Assembly (NCBI RefSeq): GCF_020921035.1
Contig: NC_063154.1
Span: 27,165,948 to 27,229,947, forward strand
Reading direction: 5' to 3'
Source: Rhodamnia argentea
Lineage: Eukaryota; Streptophyta; Magnoliopsida; Myrtales; Myrtaceae
Length of the DNA stretch: 64,000 nucleotides
The position numbers and the translations under genes were made by a program. Each line of letters opens with the position of its first letter. Positions within the stretch are counted from its first letter, which is position 1. A model generated the notes under the pieces. The model did not search any database and had not been told where the DNA came from. It saw only the letters and a list, made by a program, of their open reading frames with translations. Of this stretch, positions 1-14,100 are shown piece after piece.

Positions 1-1371
1 CTCCGTGAGTATCCTCTTCTTGCAATCACCTCTGACCTTTTACTCGTTGTTTGTTCGTTGAATTATATTATGTGACGTTATGCATTTGGGCCTTCTTACG
101 CAGTGAACCGAACAAGAGTAATTGTGATGTATTTGTAGTGTTATGACATCATATAGGCTTGTTTATACTCTACACAGACATGGTATGATTATTTACCGGC
201 AAAGGAAAGCTGGTCTTAGTTTGTCCTATTCTCTGTGCTTCAGCAGTGAGTGGTTGCACTTCCAACTGTTGATGGATACATGCTTATGTGCTTGATACAC
301 CAGAATCAAACAATCTTTTGATGGAACGACCGAAATGAAAGAATGTTTTCGGGATATTCTGGCTGCTTGTGGGTCAATAAGGTCCTTCTTGGAAAGAGGC
401 TCTGGATAATCTGAATTTCCCAAGATTGTAACTCTCTTTGGGCTAAGGGTGATCGAGGTTAAAATGGTTTCATTCCCTGCAAGTGGTGTTCCAAGAAAGT
501 CTCAACCCCTCAAGGAGTTGGTGTTCGGAAATATATTGGAAGGTGGTGGGTCTGTTTTAGCCATGGATCAAGTTTGAAGTTGGTGATTCGGATTTCCCAT
601 CTCGATTCTGGTACAGCTTTTCAGAATCTAATTTTCATCAGGAAATTCCACTATCAAAAACTCAATCCATGTTGCTCATTTCTTGAGTCATGCAAAACAT
701 TCAAGGTTTTTTCTCTCTGTATGAGCAGGATTTGATGATGAGAAAGATTTTATACTTGCTAAGATTGGAGGAGAGAATTTAGTCACGTAGTTATGAACTT
801 GAAGTATGATATTGCATACTGCTCTTCTTGACACGGTCAAGAATAGAAATTCCACTTGGACTCTATGCAGTTAATACTCTGCAACTTCTTCCTACTCTTT
901 CTTATTTCTCTACTAGCCTTGGAGCCGGGGAAAGTATGCTGCATGTTGATGACATTTTACAACTCTTCCAGATATACATACTTCTGTCAGCATTCCACCA
1001 TGTCTGATATGCCTTGCAAGTTGCTTTGGGTCTTATGTTTCTGATTTTGATCTTTGAGCAATAATGTCTCTTCTTATATATGGCCACTTCTTACATTTCC
1101 CGTAAAAGTCATGTTAGCATACATATCTTTCTTTCCTTTTCTGTAAATGTATCATGATCTTTTCGAGGTTTGTTGTCAGCATTATTTGAGCAGTATGAAG
1201 ACTACTGTGATCTCGTCTTACTAGTTGATATTGCTAGCATTTGGTGCAGAAGACATAATCCTTTGTGTGTTTGGCTTTTTCATTCACTTGTTGCATGGAG
1301 CATCTCCCTTCAGTTAAATTAGGTAAGGAAATAGCACATTGTTTTGGTCTGACCGCTAACGTTTAGAGTGG

Positions 1372-1965
1372 CGGCACAGCTTTAAAGATTGGTCCCCAGA
1401 TCTCTTTGACATATCTGGGAACGAGGAGTCTCTGTGGTGCATTTGTATCGTTTCAATGATGGGATGATTGCTTGGACTATGGAATTCTTGAGGCAAGCCC
1501 AAGATCGGGAGTTCGGAGCGTTTGCTTGCTTTTTTGATGTTTTGTTTGACATGAAGATTGCTGCTGCTTTTGAGGATGTTTTGGTGTGGAGCAATGGAAG
1601 AAATGGAATTTTCCTGTAAAATATTACTTCAAGCTGCTAGATAGGGAGGTTGTTGGTGGTAGAATGAATTTCCCTAGGAAAGCGGTTTGGAGAGTGAGGG
1701 TTCCGACAAGACTTCCTTCTTTTACTTGGGAAGCAACTGTGGAAGGAATCTTTACTTCAGATAACCTACACTGAAGAGGCAAAGTACAGGTTAATAGGTC
1801 TTTCCTCTGCAAGGAGGCAGAGACCTTGCGGCATCGCTTCCTTCATTGTTCTTGGACTAGAAATGTTTGGACAGCTTCCTATGCTTGCACAGTAATACCT
1901 TGGATTATTGGGGTCTATTGGGCAAGAACTTTGGCCTTGGCAGGGCATTTGTTTATAGTGCAATA
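1372..1965 (+). mobile_element. LINE ORF2 3'-end remnant in the first visible PSD intron
   Basis: The reading frames match the end of plant LINE ORF2: the tract before the zinc-binding domain (about 1434-1619), then VWRVRVPTRLPSFTWEA and, after a stop, NRSFLCKEAETLRHRFLHC, the zf-RVT pattern with its C-x2-H spaced residues. A frameshift lies near 1615 and a TGA near 1772, so it is dead. No reverse transcriptase catalytic part is seen, as expected for 5' truncation. It lies in sense orientation with the host gene. The stretch to about 2440 (CCTTGGGGCCC, then a T-rich tract) may be its 3' tail, which is less certain. Confidence 0.75.
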
Positions 1966-2440
1966 GGAAAAGAAAAATGACTCTAATTCTTCTCTCTTTT
2001 TTTGGTTGCGGAACTAGAGTGCCTTTGTTGGACACTAATTTTCCATTTCCTTTTTTATTTATTTATTGAGAAGTGGCTTAAAGTTTTATGCTTTTGGTGT
2101 GGTGGAAACTTGCAAATGGATGCAAACGCGTTTGTTTATATAGTTGATGCTTTGCCCCGGAAGTGAGCTCACTTTTGGTTTTAAGAGCTTCTTTGTCTAT
2201 GTCTTTTGTTTTCAAGCTGTTTTTGCATATGGGTTTGCACCCCCTTGGGGCCCTGTAGTTAATCTTTTTACCTATAAAAAGATGCTGCACGAGTTCATCA
2301 TTAATTGGTGCCTTTCTTCCTTGTGCAGGAAAAGAAACTTGTTCTGGAAAGGAATGGGCCTCATATTGCAAGAATCTCCGTGTTTGAGGTTGAATATCAT
2401 TTCTTTGTTTATTGAATGGAAATACAACTAAGCAAGCCAG

Positions 2441-5183
2441 AGAAAATCATGTTCTGTGGAATTGAGGAGATTTCAGAAGCACATATCTTGACCTGTAAAA
2501 CAAACGAGAAACTACCAAAAAGGAACAAAGCAGACGCACTTGGAAGACTGTTGAGGCAAAAAGGTTTCTAGGATGTCAAAAAATGCTTACCTTGGGAATC
2601 TTCATTTAGATATTCTAATCTAAGGGATGATAATGATTTTTCTGAATGACGTCAAAAGCCTTATTGGCAATCATTTTTATACGGTCTAGTGTTTTCAGGA
2701 ACCAAGATCTTGGCAATGTGATTGAGTGAAGACATTAATCTATGTGTTCTATCATTTCAGACTTGATAAGCTACCTTTGTGGCATAACTGATTAGCATTT
2801 TTCTGAACTGGTGTGTAGATGATGTACAGATGCATGAAGAATGATGAGCTCCCAATTAATTAAAACTATGATAGTTGTTGAATATGGATGTATTGGTTCT
2901 TAGTTTCAAATTCTGCATGCTGCTGCAAGAGGGATACTCTTTTCTTTAGTATTTTAATCTATTGAATAAAACTGTGAATCAGTCGATTTAATTTTTCTAA
3001 TCAATGCCTCTTGAGGAACTGGAGAGTATACCAACGCTACCATCACACGTAATTCCTGTTGCTGTAAGCGAAAAAGAAATTGTGAACTTCTTCCTGTAGT
3101 ATGAATGTATAAGTTGACATATGCCCGTCATAGTGCAATTTCTTGCCTATATGAGTTTGATATCTCATTATATATCCATAACGAAACGTTTTAGGTAATA
3201 AATGTCATATATTTTTTCAAATTCAAACTTCTTTAGGTTTGGATTTTAAATGTTGTATCATATATCAGCAGTATATTTGGTCTACAATAACAGTTAATAA
3301 TCAGTGTCATACTCATGAGAAATATTGCAGAAACTTATAAGTACTTCTTCCAATTACAATTCAAAATGGATATCTTGTAGATAAGCAATTATTAGGCATT
3401 GTTGTAATTGTTCTAATGATATTGGATGGTGCGTCTGCCTAGAAGGAAATTCGAAAGACTTTTGGCTGCGAGAATATACTTCTGTTGATTCAAATGTGGT
3501 ACTTAAGTTGGGTCATTGTAATCATTAAGACTAACTACTTTGCATGTAATTTCCAAGTGCACAAAATTTAGTTAGTGTTTTCTAGAAGGCCTTATGTTTA
3601 ATGGTAGAACTCCAGTTCATATTATCAGATATAGGTTAGCTGCCTTTTGTGATTGTAAATACAGGTCATGCAAGTTCCATACTAAAACGGAAAGGTGAAA
3701 ATTGAGACCATAAGGTGACAAAGGTGGCTATTCTGATGTATTTGTCTGTTTTGCTAAATGGAGACCTTGTTGAAAATGTCACTTGCAACTAATCAAACGG
3801 AATGGCTGAAGAGAAGAAGTACATCCAATGTCTCGAGCACTAGCAAATTATCCTTGTAGCCATAGGGCAAATTCTATAAAAGTTGTCAGACAGATGATGC
3901 TAAGGGTACTGTAGGGCATGTAAGGCTCTTAACTATCAGCAAGCTCCTATAAGGAGATTAGTTGAAAGAAGACTGCTCTCATGTATGAGAGAGAAAAAAA
4001 TATGGATTTGGAAGTGAGTTTATTCTACAAAAGTTGATGTGGACACAATCGAGGATCAGATGAGAGAACTCTTTCGATGTTCAGACGTGTGAAATGATGA
4101 CAATCAGAGGTCCTAGTAAGATGATGAGACTTTTTCATTCGATTATCAGGAGAAATGAGTAGGGGATGACCTAAAAAGATGGGAGGAGATCTCGATTTGT
4201 GACAAAGGATTTGTTACTAGATAGAGTTGCAATGAAGAAAAAGGCTTGACGCAGTTGTAAAGGCTAGTTGTTGTTTTTCTAGTATTGTCCATGGTCACAA
4301 TTTTTTTTCTAGAAACTGTTCTGAAGTATCATGTCTAGTAATTTTGAGCGTACCTAGAGCGTTTTGTTTGAATGAATAGGAAGAATCTAGGAATGGAAGG
4401 ATGACTAGACAATGGGAACAAGTAGGATAAACAAATGGATAAATGATAGGAAGATTTGACTGGCCAAAATAGGAGGTTGATTATGTTATAAGATATGAAA
4501 CTTCTAAGCAGAGGGGAGGAAAAAAAGAAAAGAAAAGAAACAATCTAGTAAGGATATGGAAAAACCAAGGAGAAGGAAAGGATTGGAAAACAATAGTAGG
4601 TTCAGTTAACTGGAACTAACTAGTATGTGAACTTTCCAGTGTGGTCCATATGAGGAACTTTCATTGTAGTGCAGAACCAGCTAGTCCTTGGCATAATTAC
4701 CTTCACAACTTCAAGTATTAAACAGGTCATGTCACTGATTTGCCTAATGGATTTTTTTTAGAATGCTTAACAATGTAACTACCGATTTCCAAAGCATTCA
4801 TCACAAAAAACGTAAGTGCCATGGAGTTGCAAACCTTTCCTCATTTGGTTATTTACAAGTTCCCTAAGGGCACTTTTTGACAAAATCCATGTAAGATAAA
4901 TATGAGGGAAACCTCCTGGGGGAATTGAAGAGGAGGTTTGTGGCTAAATAACGATTGGTATGTCCCATTAATTGGAGGCAAACCAAACTTGACCACCCAT
5001 AGTTGGTGTGTATTAGGTATGGCCTATTTCTTCTTTTATCATTTTGTGCATTTGGTCGAGAGGTTGATTTTGTTTCTTTTGCAAAAGGAATCAAAATAAG
5101 TGTCTTGTGGAATGGCTTTGGTTGAATACCCTGGTCTATTGTCTTCCATGACAATCTTTTGTGTGTAATTTTTGGGCGTGCAG
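2441..5183 (+). other. Intron sequence without recognised content
   Basis: AT-rich sequence between the LINE remnant and the first clear PSD exon. I found no reading frame with family similarity and no convincing extra C2-domain exon. A purine-rich stretch near 4,500-4,590 is low complexity. The polypyrimidine tract and acceptor of the next exon lie at about 5171-5183. Confidence 0.5.
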
Positions 5184-8100
5184 ACTAATAGGATTTCAAA
5201 GAACAATCTAGTTGGTTATTGTGAGCTAGATCTGCTTGAAGTCTTGGGAAAGGTGAGTGATCATTTATATCTGACCATCATAAATTTGTCTAATGGTTAT
5301 ATTTCTTATTCTAAGTTCCTGTTCGTTCGAACCACATTAATTTTCTTTTTGCAGGACTCAGAATCTGAATCTGAGGTCTTGAATTTGTTAGACCCTTCTA
5401 AATCAGATGAAGTGGTGGGCACTATCTTGGTTTCATGTTCTGTCGAGGTGAGTGGACAGTACATGATTTTAGATCGGGGCCAATGTAATTGTGTCTGTTA
5501 TCAACATTATGTTGAAATGTCAATAGGATCCTGTGGAAACAGAGAAGAGTTTTGCAAGGCGCATCTTGTCAATTGTGGTATGTTCTACTGTTGTCTTTGT
5601 TATAATTAACATAAGTTCAAGTTATGTTGTGGAGGGTTAAGCTTCTGGTATTTTGCACCTTATACCATTCTTTCTTCAACACTTTGTAAGTTTATTAGTA
5701 CCGTCCAATAATTTTCATCGGTATGTTCATTGCCGGATGGAAAACCATAAAAACAAGTTATGTTTCATCCAAGTATGATGGCTAAGGGTAGAATTTTTTT
5801 TTTTTTTTTTTGCATGGGTAGACACTCAACTTTCGTTACATTGAAAGGGACAATAGGTGTGTAATTCTTTTATTTGATTTTGCTTGGAAACTTGAAGAAG
5901 GTCTTTATTCAATAGTGGTATTGAAGCTATGAATATTAGAAGTCCAAGATTTATGAGTGTCATAAGTGACAGACCATTATCATTTGTGAAGCTTCTTATT
6001 GCATATTCCATTTATATGCATAAGTTATGTACACTTTGTTTTTCATTTATCTGTGACATCTTGTTTTCAAGTAAGTTAAAGATATAAATTGAATCAAACT
6101 CGGTCTCTTCAACCAAAAGTCGGGAGTTGTGGTTGAACTTTCAAATATGTTATAACATCAGTTGTCTAGGATTCCAGTACCATACTGGCCATTCTTTCGA
6201 TAGGCTGCTTAGGTTTCTCTCTCTGCATATCTTAAGTTAATTTTAGACTTGGTTCTTGCTTGAAGTGAAAATGAAAATGGTGCGTCATGCTTACTTGACA
6301 TGCTGTGCTACTGCTAATGACCAATTTCATGTATGTAAAATCAAGTAGTGGGAAGGTGTTGACCATGTTTCGATGGCATCCAAATTCTTCCTCTTCACAA
6401 TCCTGTAATGCCACATATGATGTGGCTACTCATGATCATTTCCCTATAGCATGGGGTATCCGAACCTTTTGGCTTGAGTAAGCCACACATATGCACACAA
6501 ACAATTATGTCCATGTGGATGAGGGTAAATAGACTTTAATTAAATTGGCGTGGGTCAAATAAAAACTACTTTTGCTGGAGAAATTAAGAGAGTTGTGATT
6601 ATATAATCATGGGCAATATGGTGTGCCTCTGCACGATGAAAAAAAGCAACTGAATAACTGAAGTTAACTATTAGTTTGGTCACTGGACTGTGCAGAATCA
6701 TAGACAAAATGCGCTTAACAAAAACAGATGGACGCATATAGCAGGAAAGTTTCATCTCTTCTCTCTGTCTCAATCTCAATGCCCGTACCTCAAGCTTAAT
6801 TCCACTATCCTTCCGGGTCATAGGTTGATCCAAGTTCCAGTCACACATTTTTCCTTTGGAGTGTCTGACCACCATGCCATAATTAGGACATTCTTTTAGT
6901 GCTTCTGGAAGTAGTTCTACACAATGGAGAGTTCTGTATTGTGTCCCCTCTCATAAGTAGGTCTTTTTGTTAGGTGACAATCTAGGTCAATTTGTCATGG
7001 AACAACCTCTCTAAAAAAGCAGGGGTAAGGATGAGTACATCTAACTGTTCTAGAACATACACCTTGTGCACGGGACATCTTTTTTTCCTCTTAAAAAGTA
7101 GGCCTTCTGTTGTGTCGGTCAAATTTTTGTAGATTTTTCGTAACTGGTTGACCCCTTTATTTTTCCTCAGGACTACAATGAAGATGGGAAGCTCTCGTTC
7201 TCCGAATTTTCTGACTTGATGATTGCTTTTGGAAATCATTTGGCTGCTAAAAAGGTTAGAGTCAGTTGTTGAACTGCATTAGTTATTGGCATCTCTTTAC
7301 TTTGCGTTTCATTTGTAGGACTCATAAACTTAAATTGTTATATCTGTCACGGATATGTTTGGGAGGGGAATGAATGTAAGGGCACTTATTGTGCTCTAGC
7401 ATATGTAACACACATATACATGCATATTCACTTGCATGCTTATATGTCTAGTTATATATATAAATGCGTATATATAATGTGCATGTAAGAGCAAAACGGA
7501 TAACTGTACGTGCATGCAGCGCACAAGCATGCATACATGAAAGAAATTGATGGCCAGATACAGTGACAACACTGAAGTTACTTGTTTTAGTCTTCGCGAC
7601 TATAACAAGACTTGGCTTCCCATCAAGACAAAATAATTATTTGATTTTAAAAAAAGTGACTGAGAATATTCTACATGATTATATTTATAATTATCTTCTT
7701 CTGGTCGGAGTATTTTTCATAGATTTGAGGTGTTAAGTATTAAATAAAAGTCAAATCTTGAACTCCACAGGCAAAAACCATTCTAGACACACATTAAAGA
7801 ATATCTCTCCTTCTCAATCTACAACCCATGCACAACAGGTCTAATAAAAAGGAAGAACTGTAGACACCCAGTGAGCCAACTCTGCGGTATTAACTCTGTA
7901 CTTGCTTGATCTGGCTATAAATGGGATTGAGATTCACTCAACAATAAGCTCCATCTCATTACACTCCTTAACGATAAATAAATACATGACAAGTGCATAG
8001 AGATATCAGTGCTTGTGCAGAGATATCTAAATGTTGGGTCTCCGACTACTCTATGAATTCACATGAAAAGAACACCAATTAACCAAGTGCTTATCTTGAC

Positions 8101-11100
8101 ATGTACGGATATGCGTTTTAATTTGGTCCGCAACATTCCGCCTTTTGAGTGACATATGGTGCCTCTGGGAAGACCTGGACTGTCTGGCGGTTAATGCTTC
8201 CCTCTGTCTTTCTTGAGAGATGTCGTTCAATAAATTATGTAAAAGACTATTCAAATTAACCCTCTTGCAAAGCCATCTTGGGGCAGGAGTAGAAATATAC
8301 CTGGTTAAGGTTTAAAACAAAATCTGCGCAAATGAAGGATTGCTGTTGTTGCTTGGAAATTTTTCAAGGTCTATTTAATGATTATGTTTGCTGTTTGCCA
8401 GAAAGAGGAGCTCTTTGAAGCAGCAGACGTAAATGGGGATGGTGTGGTCTGCATGGATGAGTTAGCGGCCCTTCTTGCAATTCAACATGAAAAGTAAATA
8501 TTTGCATTGATTGATGAGCTTTAAATTTTTTATGCATTTCTTAGTTAAATTTGCAAATGTCTATAATGAGAATGAAGCACTTCAGTTTGCTTTTATTTTT
8601 CTTATAACTAGTGAGCTCAAGATATTGATAAAATATTGGTCACAGTCGTGTAACATTATAGAAGATTTACCAACAATTGGAGCACTGACTTTTTAAATTA
8701 TTAGTTCTCTTTAGTGTTAGCGTGATTTTGTTATTCCCAGGTGCTAAAGCCAAATGCGCTGATATCATGCCAACCAAGCAAACCACACCCCCCCCTTCCC
8801 CCCTCTTGGGCCCCGCCGCAAAAACCCCCACCCAGCCCCCCACAACCAACAAAAAAAAAAAAAGAGAAAGAGCAAAGAGAACCAAAATGAGGGAATTTTG
8901 ATGCAGCAGCAGGTGGCACGAGCAAAAAATCTCCCAGTTTGTGCATGATAATTGTGGATTTCTAAGATGATTTTCCATCACATATGGTGCATTTGATGGT
9001 AGACAGCCACTTCTCAAGGAACATTATAAATATAGGCTCTTACTAGTTTGTGCATTCATAAACTATTCTTGTCTTTGAGGGACCCATCCAAAGTTGTCAA
9101 AGGCCTTCTTCTAGACCTCATTCAAAGAGAAAGATATCGGTTGTTTGGAGTTTCTTTTTGTATATTATATGGATGATCCGCAGCTAAGTTCACGAGTTGG
9201 AGATAAGCGGACTTGAACTGTTGACATCCACCATAGGATAAACCACCACGCCCCGCCCCCCCGCTGATTCTTCATAGAGGCCAACAGTAGACTATAACTC
9301 GGCCACGAATACAGCTTACAACTTTCATCTATTGTGCTGCCAAATGCGAAGAATCAAAGAATTATAGATGAATATAAAACAAATTTTATTGTGCAAATCA
9401 AGAACTTAACATTGCCATTACGAGAATTACAAACCCTTATGCACATTGACACTTTGCATATCATTCGGTTGCAGGGAGCCGCTTGTGAATTGTTGCCCAG
9501 TCTGTGGTGACATTCTCAATGTTTCAGATAAGCTGAACACTGTAGTACACTTGACTCTCTGTTTTGATGAAGGGAGTGGAAACCAGGTTATGACTGGGGG
9601 ATTCTTGACCGATAAACAAGCTTCCTCAGGGTGAGGCCTTGTTTTCCTGGTCTTAATATTTTGGAAATGCTCTAATGCTTCTTACATGTTCATCTGTTAA
9701 TGGTCAAATATCATCTTTTAGGTGGATGTTCAAACTTAGTGAATGGGCCCATTTTTCATCTTATGATATTGGCCTGAACTATGGATCTAGTGCTTCAAAT
9801 ATAGTGGTATGTTTCCTTCTACTGATACTGGTCCTCCCTTTACTAGAACAAGTTGCACTCTAGGTCATATAATGAATTGGGCTGCCTTTTTGAGAATGAC
9901 GTGCTTGCTGGATTCATTGTCATGATTGACACAAAAGAATGCCTTTGAATTGTCATAATAGTAAGATGTGCAGTTCCATTCATTTATGTGCCCTGATGAA
10001 GTGGCCATGTGGGGACTGGATTTAGACACCAGCCTAAAACAGTTTAGTGGATGGTAAACTTCCTTCTTTTGGATCTTCTGTTTTGCTCTGCTGCATCTGG
10101 GCTGTCCTCTAGACACCTTTGGAAGGCAGGGAGTGTGACAACATATACGCTTCCCTTTACTCCATAGGGACTTCTCATCAGTTACAGGGTTTGGTGGCCC
10201 AAAATTGACTTGGTTTCGCCAAAAGGCATCATCTGTAGAAGCCCGAGTCGCAAGCTATCCCTCTTGCAGTGGGTTGGCCTCCTAAGTTAGGTTGACTTTG
10301 ACGAGGGTTGTAACAATATAGGTTTTCTACATTGGCTTAGTTCAGACCATATGGCCTCTCAGTGTTCAATGGATGGGGGTGAAGAATAGATTCTGTCACC
10401 TTGCCTTTGATATTGTACTGTACCTCAGCGTACCTCTAAGTCTTGAGCAGGAAGTTCTGAAACCTTTTCAAGGGAAAGAATGAATACTCCCCCTTGTGGC
10501 ATAATTGGCCCAGTGGTATATTGCTGTGGAAATGCTAATTGGCGCATGTTGTAATTGTAGCTCTTGAGAATGTGTTTTTTTTTTTTTTGGCTGAGCGAGG
10601 ATGTGCAGTTGCCAAAGGAGACAGTTTTTACCAAATCATGCTTTGACCCTGGGCTGCAAAATGAATTCCTGCTCTGTTTCCGTCCATTTCCCCGGTTTGA
10701 TAAGTTTTGGAGAGGAAGATGGAGCTTGAGAGATGTGTTGAAGGAATAGTAATTTCTAGACAAGCCGTTTCAATAGATAATCAAAAGCCTGAATCAAACT
10801 TGCTTGACCAATGAGTTAACTCCAGAAAAGGTCTCCGTAAAACCATGTTATTTCCATTTGTTGAGGGCTTCAGCAGGACATTAAGCTGGGGCTACGGCTG
10901 GGTATTTCATTGTTTCTTCCTGCGGTGCATTGGAAAATTTGCACTTGGGTAACTGCTAGCTAGCTAAGTTACCGATTTGTGACAAGGGAACCTTGGTGCA
11001 AGCTTTGCTTGTTGTTATATGCACTATTTCAGCAGTACTAAGACTAGTTTCCACCAGCATACATGAGGTCAGTATCTCATCCTTTCTACAATGCTAATGA

Positions 11101-14100
11101 ACTACAATATACGTGATTCTGTGATCCATTTTGACCTTTATTTTCCTTCAGTTGGAAGATGATTCTTCTGTAAGGCCATTTGTGATTATAAGAAGAAGCT
11201 TTAGCATTTGTGTCTTCTGAACTTTGCTTTTTTTTGTAAAATTGTTTAAGAAGCAAAATTCCAAAATTTGCAGCCATTGTTGAGGTCTGTTCTAAACTAT
11301 TTTTTTCTTATTTACTATGAGCATTCAAATATCATATGAACTATGCTGGCCTTTCATTGGTTACACATTTTCTTCTCATCCAAGTTGAAAGACATCACAG
11401 TTATTGTTTTTCAGGTATTTGACCGGAGGACTAAGAGACTAGTGGAAGAAATAATTGATGGAAAAATTGTATTGTCAATGAGAGCCATTTACCAATCGAA
11501 ATTTGGGCTAGGCCTTATTGATACAGGTGACTTATAACTTCTGCCAACTAGTAGAGGCTGGTTTTCTTAAACAGCTCTTTCCCTGCCTTTTCCTGCCTTG
11601 AATGTAGGGATGTGAAGGAGCAGAGTTGAGCTGAAAACTGCCAAGCTCACGCTCGACTTGTGATGGGTCGAGTATTAATTTTCATGCTCGAGCGGAACTT
11701 GATTGAAATATTGAGATGCTCAAGCTTGACTCGAGTGCAATTGATTTTTAAATAAAGATTGATCTTTAGCTGGAGCTCGAGTTTTATAAGCTCGATTTAT
11801 TATTTTTAAAGTAGTGTGTCTATTTTTATGATTTATTTAATATGCTTCACTCAAAAAATGAAAGCTCCTTTAGCTTATGAGCCTATCAAGCTGAGTATTA
11901 GCAAGCTCAAGCTCAATTCTATAAGATACTCGAGTAGCCTTGAGTAGCTTGGACTCGAGCTAGACTCGAAATTAGGCAGGTCAATTCCTATTGGTCAATG
12001 AGTTGAGCCCCAGCTACTCGCTAGTAGCTTGACTTGATTTAACTCCTACTCAAACTTTTTGTCTTGTGACATTCATATAAGACCATATGTACAGTAGGTG
12101 AACACTTCTAGCCTTAGAATGCAAATCATATGTAAGTGTCCCTAACCTTCTGTTTGTCCGATTAATGTCAGTCAAAAGTTTTACTGACCTTTCCGTAAGG
12201 TTTTCACTATGATTGTTTTGAGCTAGTTTGGTGATAGCGCATAAGCTTATGTGCCTTTTGAAATTCTTCGTTGGATTTTGTGTTTTAGAAGATGTGGTAA
12301 ATCATTACTTCTACAATGGGCTGAATTGCAGGAGCAAAAGAGATTTTGCAGAGTATTTCTGAAAAGCACGGCAGGAAAATGAATTCTGTAGAATCTGCAG
12401 AAGACATACCAAAGTTCCTTAAATTTTTCAAGGCACGTTGACCTCATGTTTATCGGTGAACTCAGGATTTAATCATATTATAAGTGGAAAAGTAATCTCA
12501 TGAATTTGTTATCAGTGCAAGGACATGATGGCTTACTCCCCGTTACATAACTTACCTATTCTTGTTTCTACTAATGTCATTGATGAGGTTGATGATACAG
12601 CCAATGAATCATTCATGGATTGGTGTTGTTCCATTGCTCTCTTTGTTAACGAAGTTCTGTTGCTTGATAGTTGCTATTGGATGTTCGCCATTAAACCAAT
12701 TTCCTAACACTAATCACTTTGCCGGATGGCTTATTTGTGTTCTATTTATCCAAACTCTGTGTGATTCTGTATGAATTTTGAAATTAATATTGCCCTGAAG
12801 TTCTGTTTTATAAAGATCTCCAGAGTTATGTTGGTCTTTAGCATCGATTTTTCTTTGCTTGCTTGCTTTTCTTTTCTCTGCTCTTGAGCCGCAGTAAGCA
12901 AATGCAAAGTTCACTATCTATTTTAGACTTAAAACTAAGCATCAGATGAAGATGTATTCTTTCGATGTTATTAGACTCCCAGAAGCTGAAACTATTGTAA
13001 TCTTTAGATGTTCTTTGCTGTAAATTATTCATTTTGTGGTTAGACCACTAGTACTTAAGGGCGGTCCTCGTGGTTTTGCTTGTAAATAGGGAAAATGTAA
13101 GAAGAATGCTTGCATAAAGTAATTGCGACATTGTTAGTTACAGCGTAGAAATGCTGCTTTTTAAAGATAATCTCGCTGTATTTAATTTCCGACTTCTGAG
13201 CTCTTTTTGGCTTTCTCGAAGTTGTATGTCTTTCCATACATATGCCAGTATTTTCCAAATCACTTGCTAAGTGAAGTCAATTGAACAAGTTCATATTCTT
13301 TCGAATTTTCAAGTCACTAATCTATCAACCAGCCACCTGAATACTAGTATGTGCAATTTGCTTGCTTATTTTGTGTGGCCAAATAGTACCTGTATCCAAA
13401 AATTAGATGCATAATGTTGGACTAACTACTAGTTACGTTCTTGTGCTTTCTGTGTTGTGAACATACATTGATGCATATGCGATTGTTCGTGATATAAGAT
13501 ATTTCCTTCATGTATTGTCAAGGGTGTTCTCATCATGTATACTGTTGATATCCTTTTGCATGAGAACCATTATAGATAGTCTAAATCTATATCAAGTGAC
13601 AAAGTAATGTTTCCAAGCCAAAAGAAGTACAAAACTATATTGTATGGCGAACAAGTACCTTGCCATGCCCTAATTAATGAGTTGCTCTCTGGAATGTTGT
13701 AGGATCAAATTAATATGGCTGAAGTCAAGTATCCGTTGGAACATTTCAAGGTAAGCCCCAAGATTTGGATATGTTCTTACTTCAAAGCCCCACGAAATGT
13801 TCTCTTAGCTTGTACACTGATTCATCGCAATGTTTCTAGAATATCTTTACTTGCTTGTGCTATAAGTTCAGTACATAAATCTTGAGTGTGACCTTCGTAA
13901 TTGTCCTGAAAATCTTTGATATAGTTGAATCTTTCAATTGTGGGCTTCTAACTCTCTATCAACAGACTTTCAATGAATTCTTCATAAGAGAGTTGAAGCC
14001 TTGTGCGAGACCCATTGCCGCCATGGAGCATGACAACATTGCTGTCTGTGCTGCTGATAGTCGTTTAATGGCTTTCAACAACGTTGAAGACAGTACTCGG

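Noticed and set aside
1141-1175. Possible C2-domain exon of the decarboxylase before a GT
   Set aside because: The frame that would end in phase with the next exon has a stop a few codons upstream.
10425-10763. 112-residue frame in a decarboxylase intron
   Set aside because: No family similarity, contains a poly-Lys stretch from an A-run, and the host exons join correctly around it.
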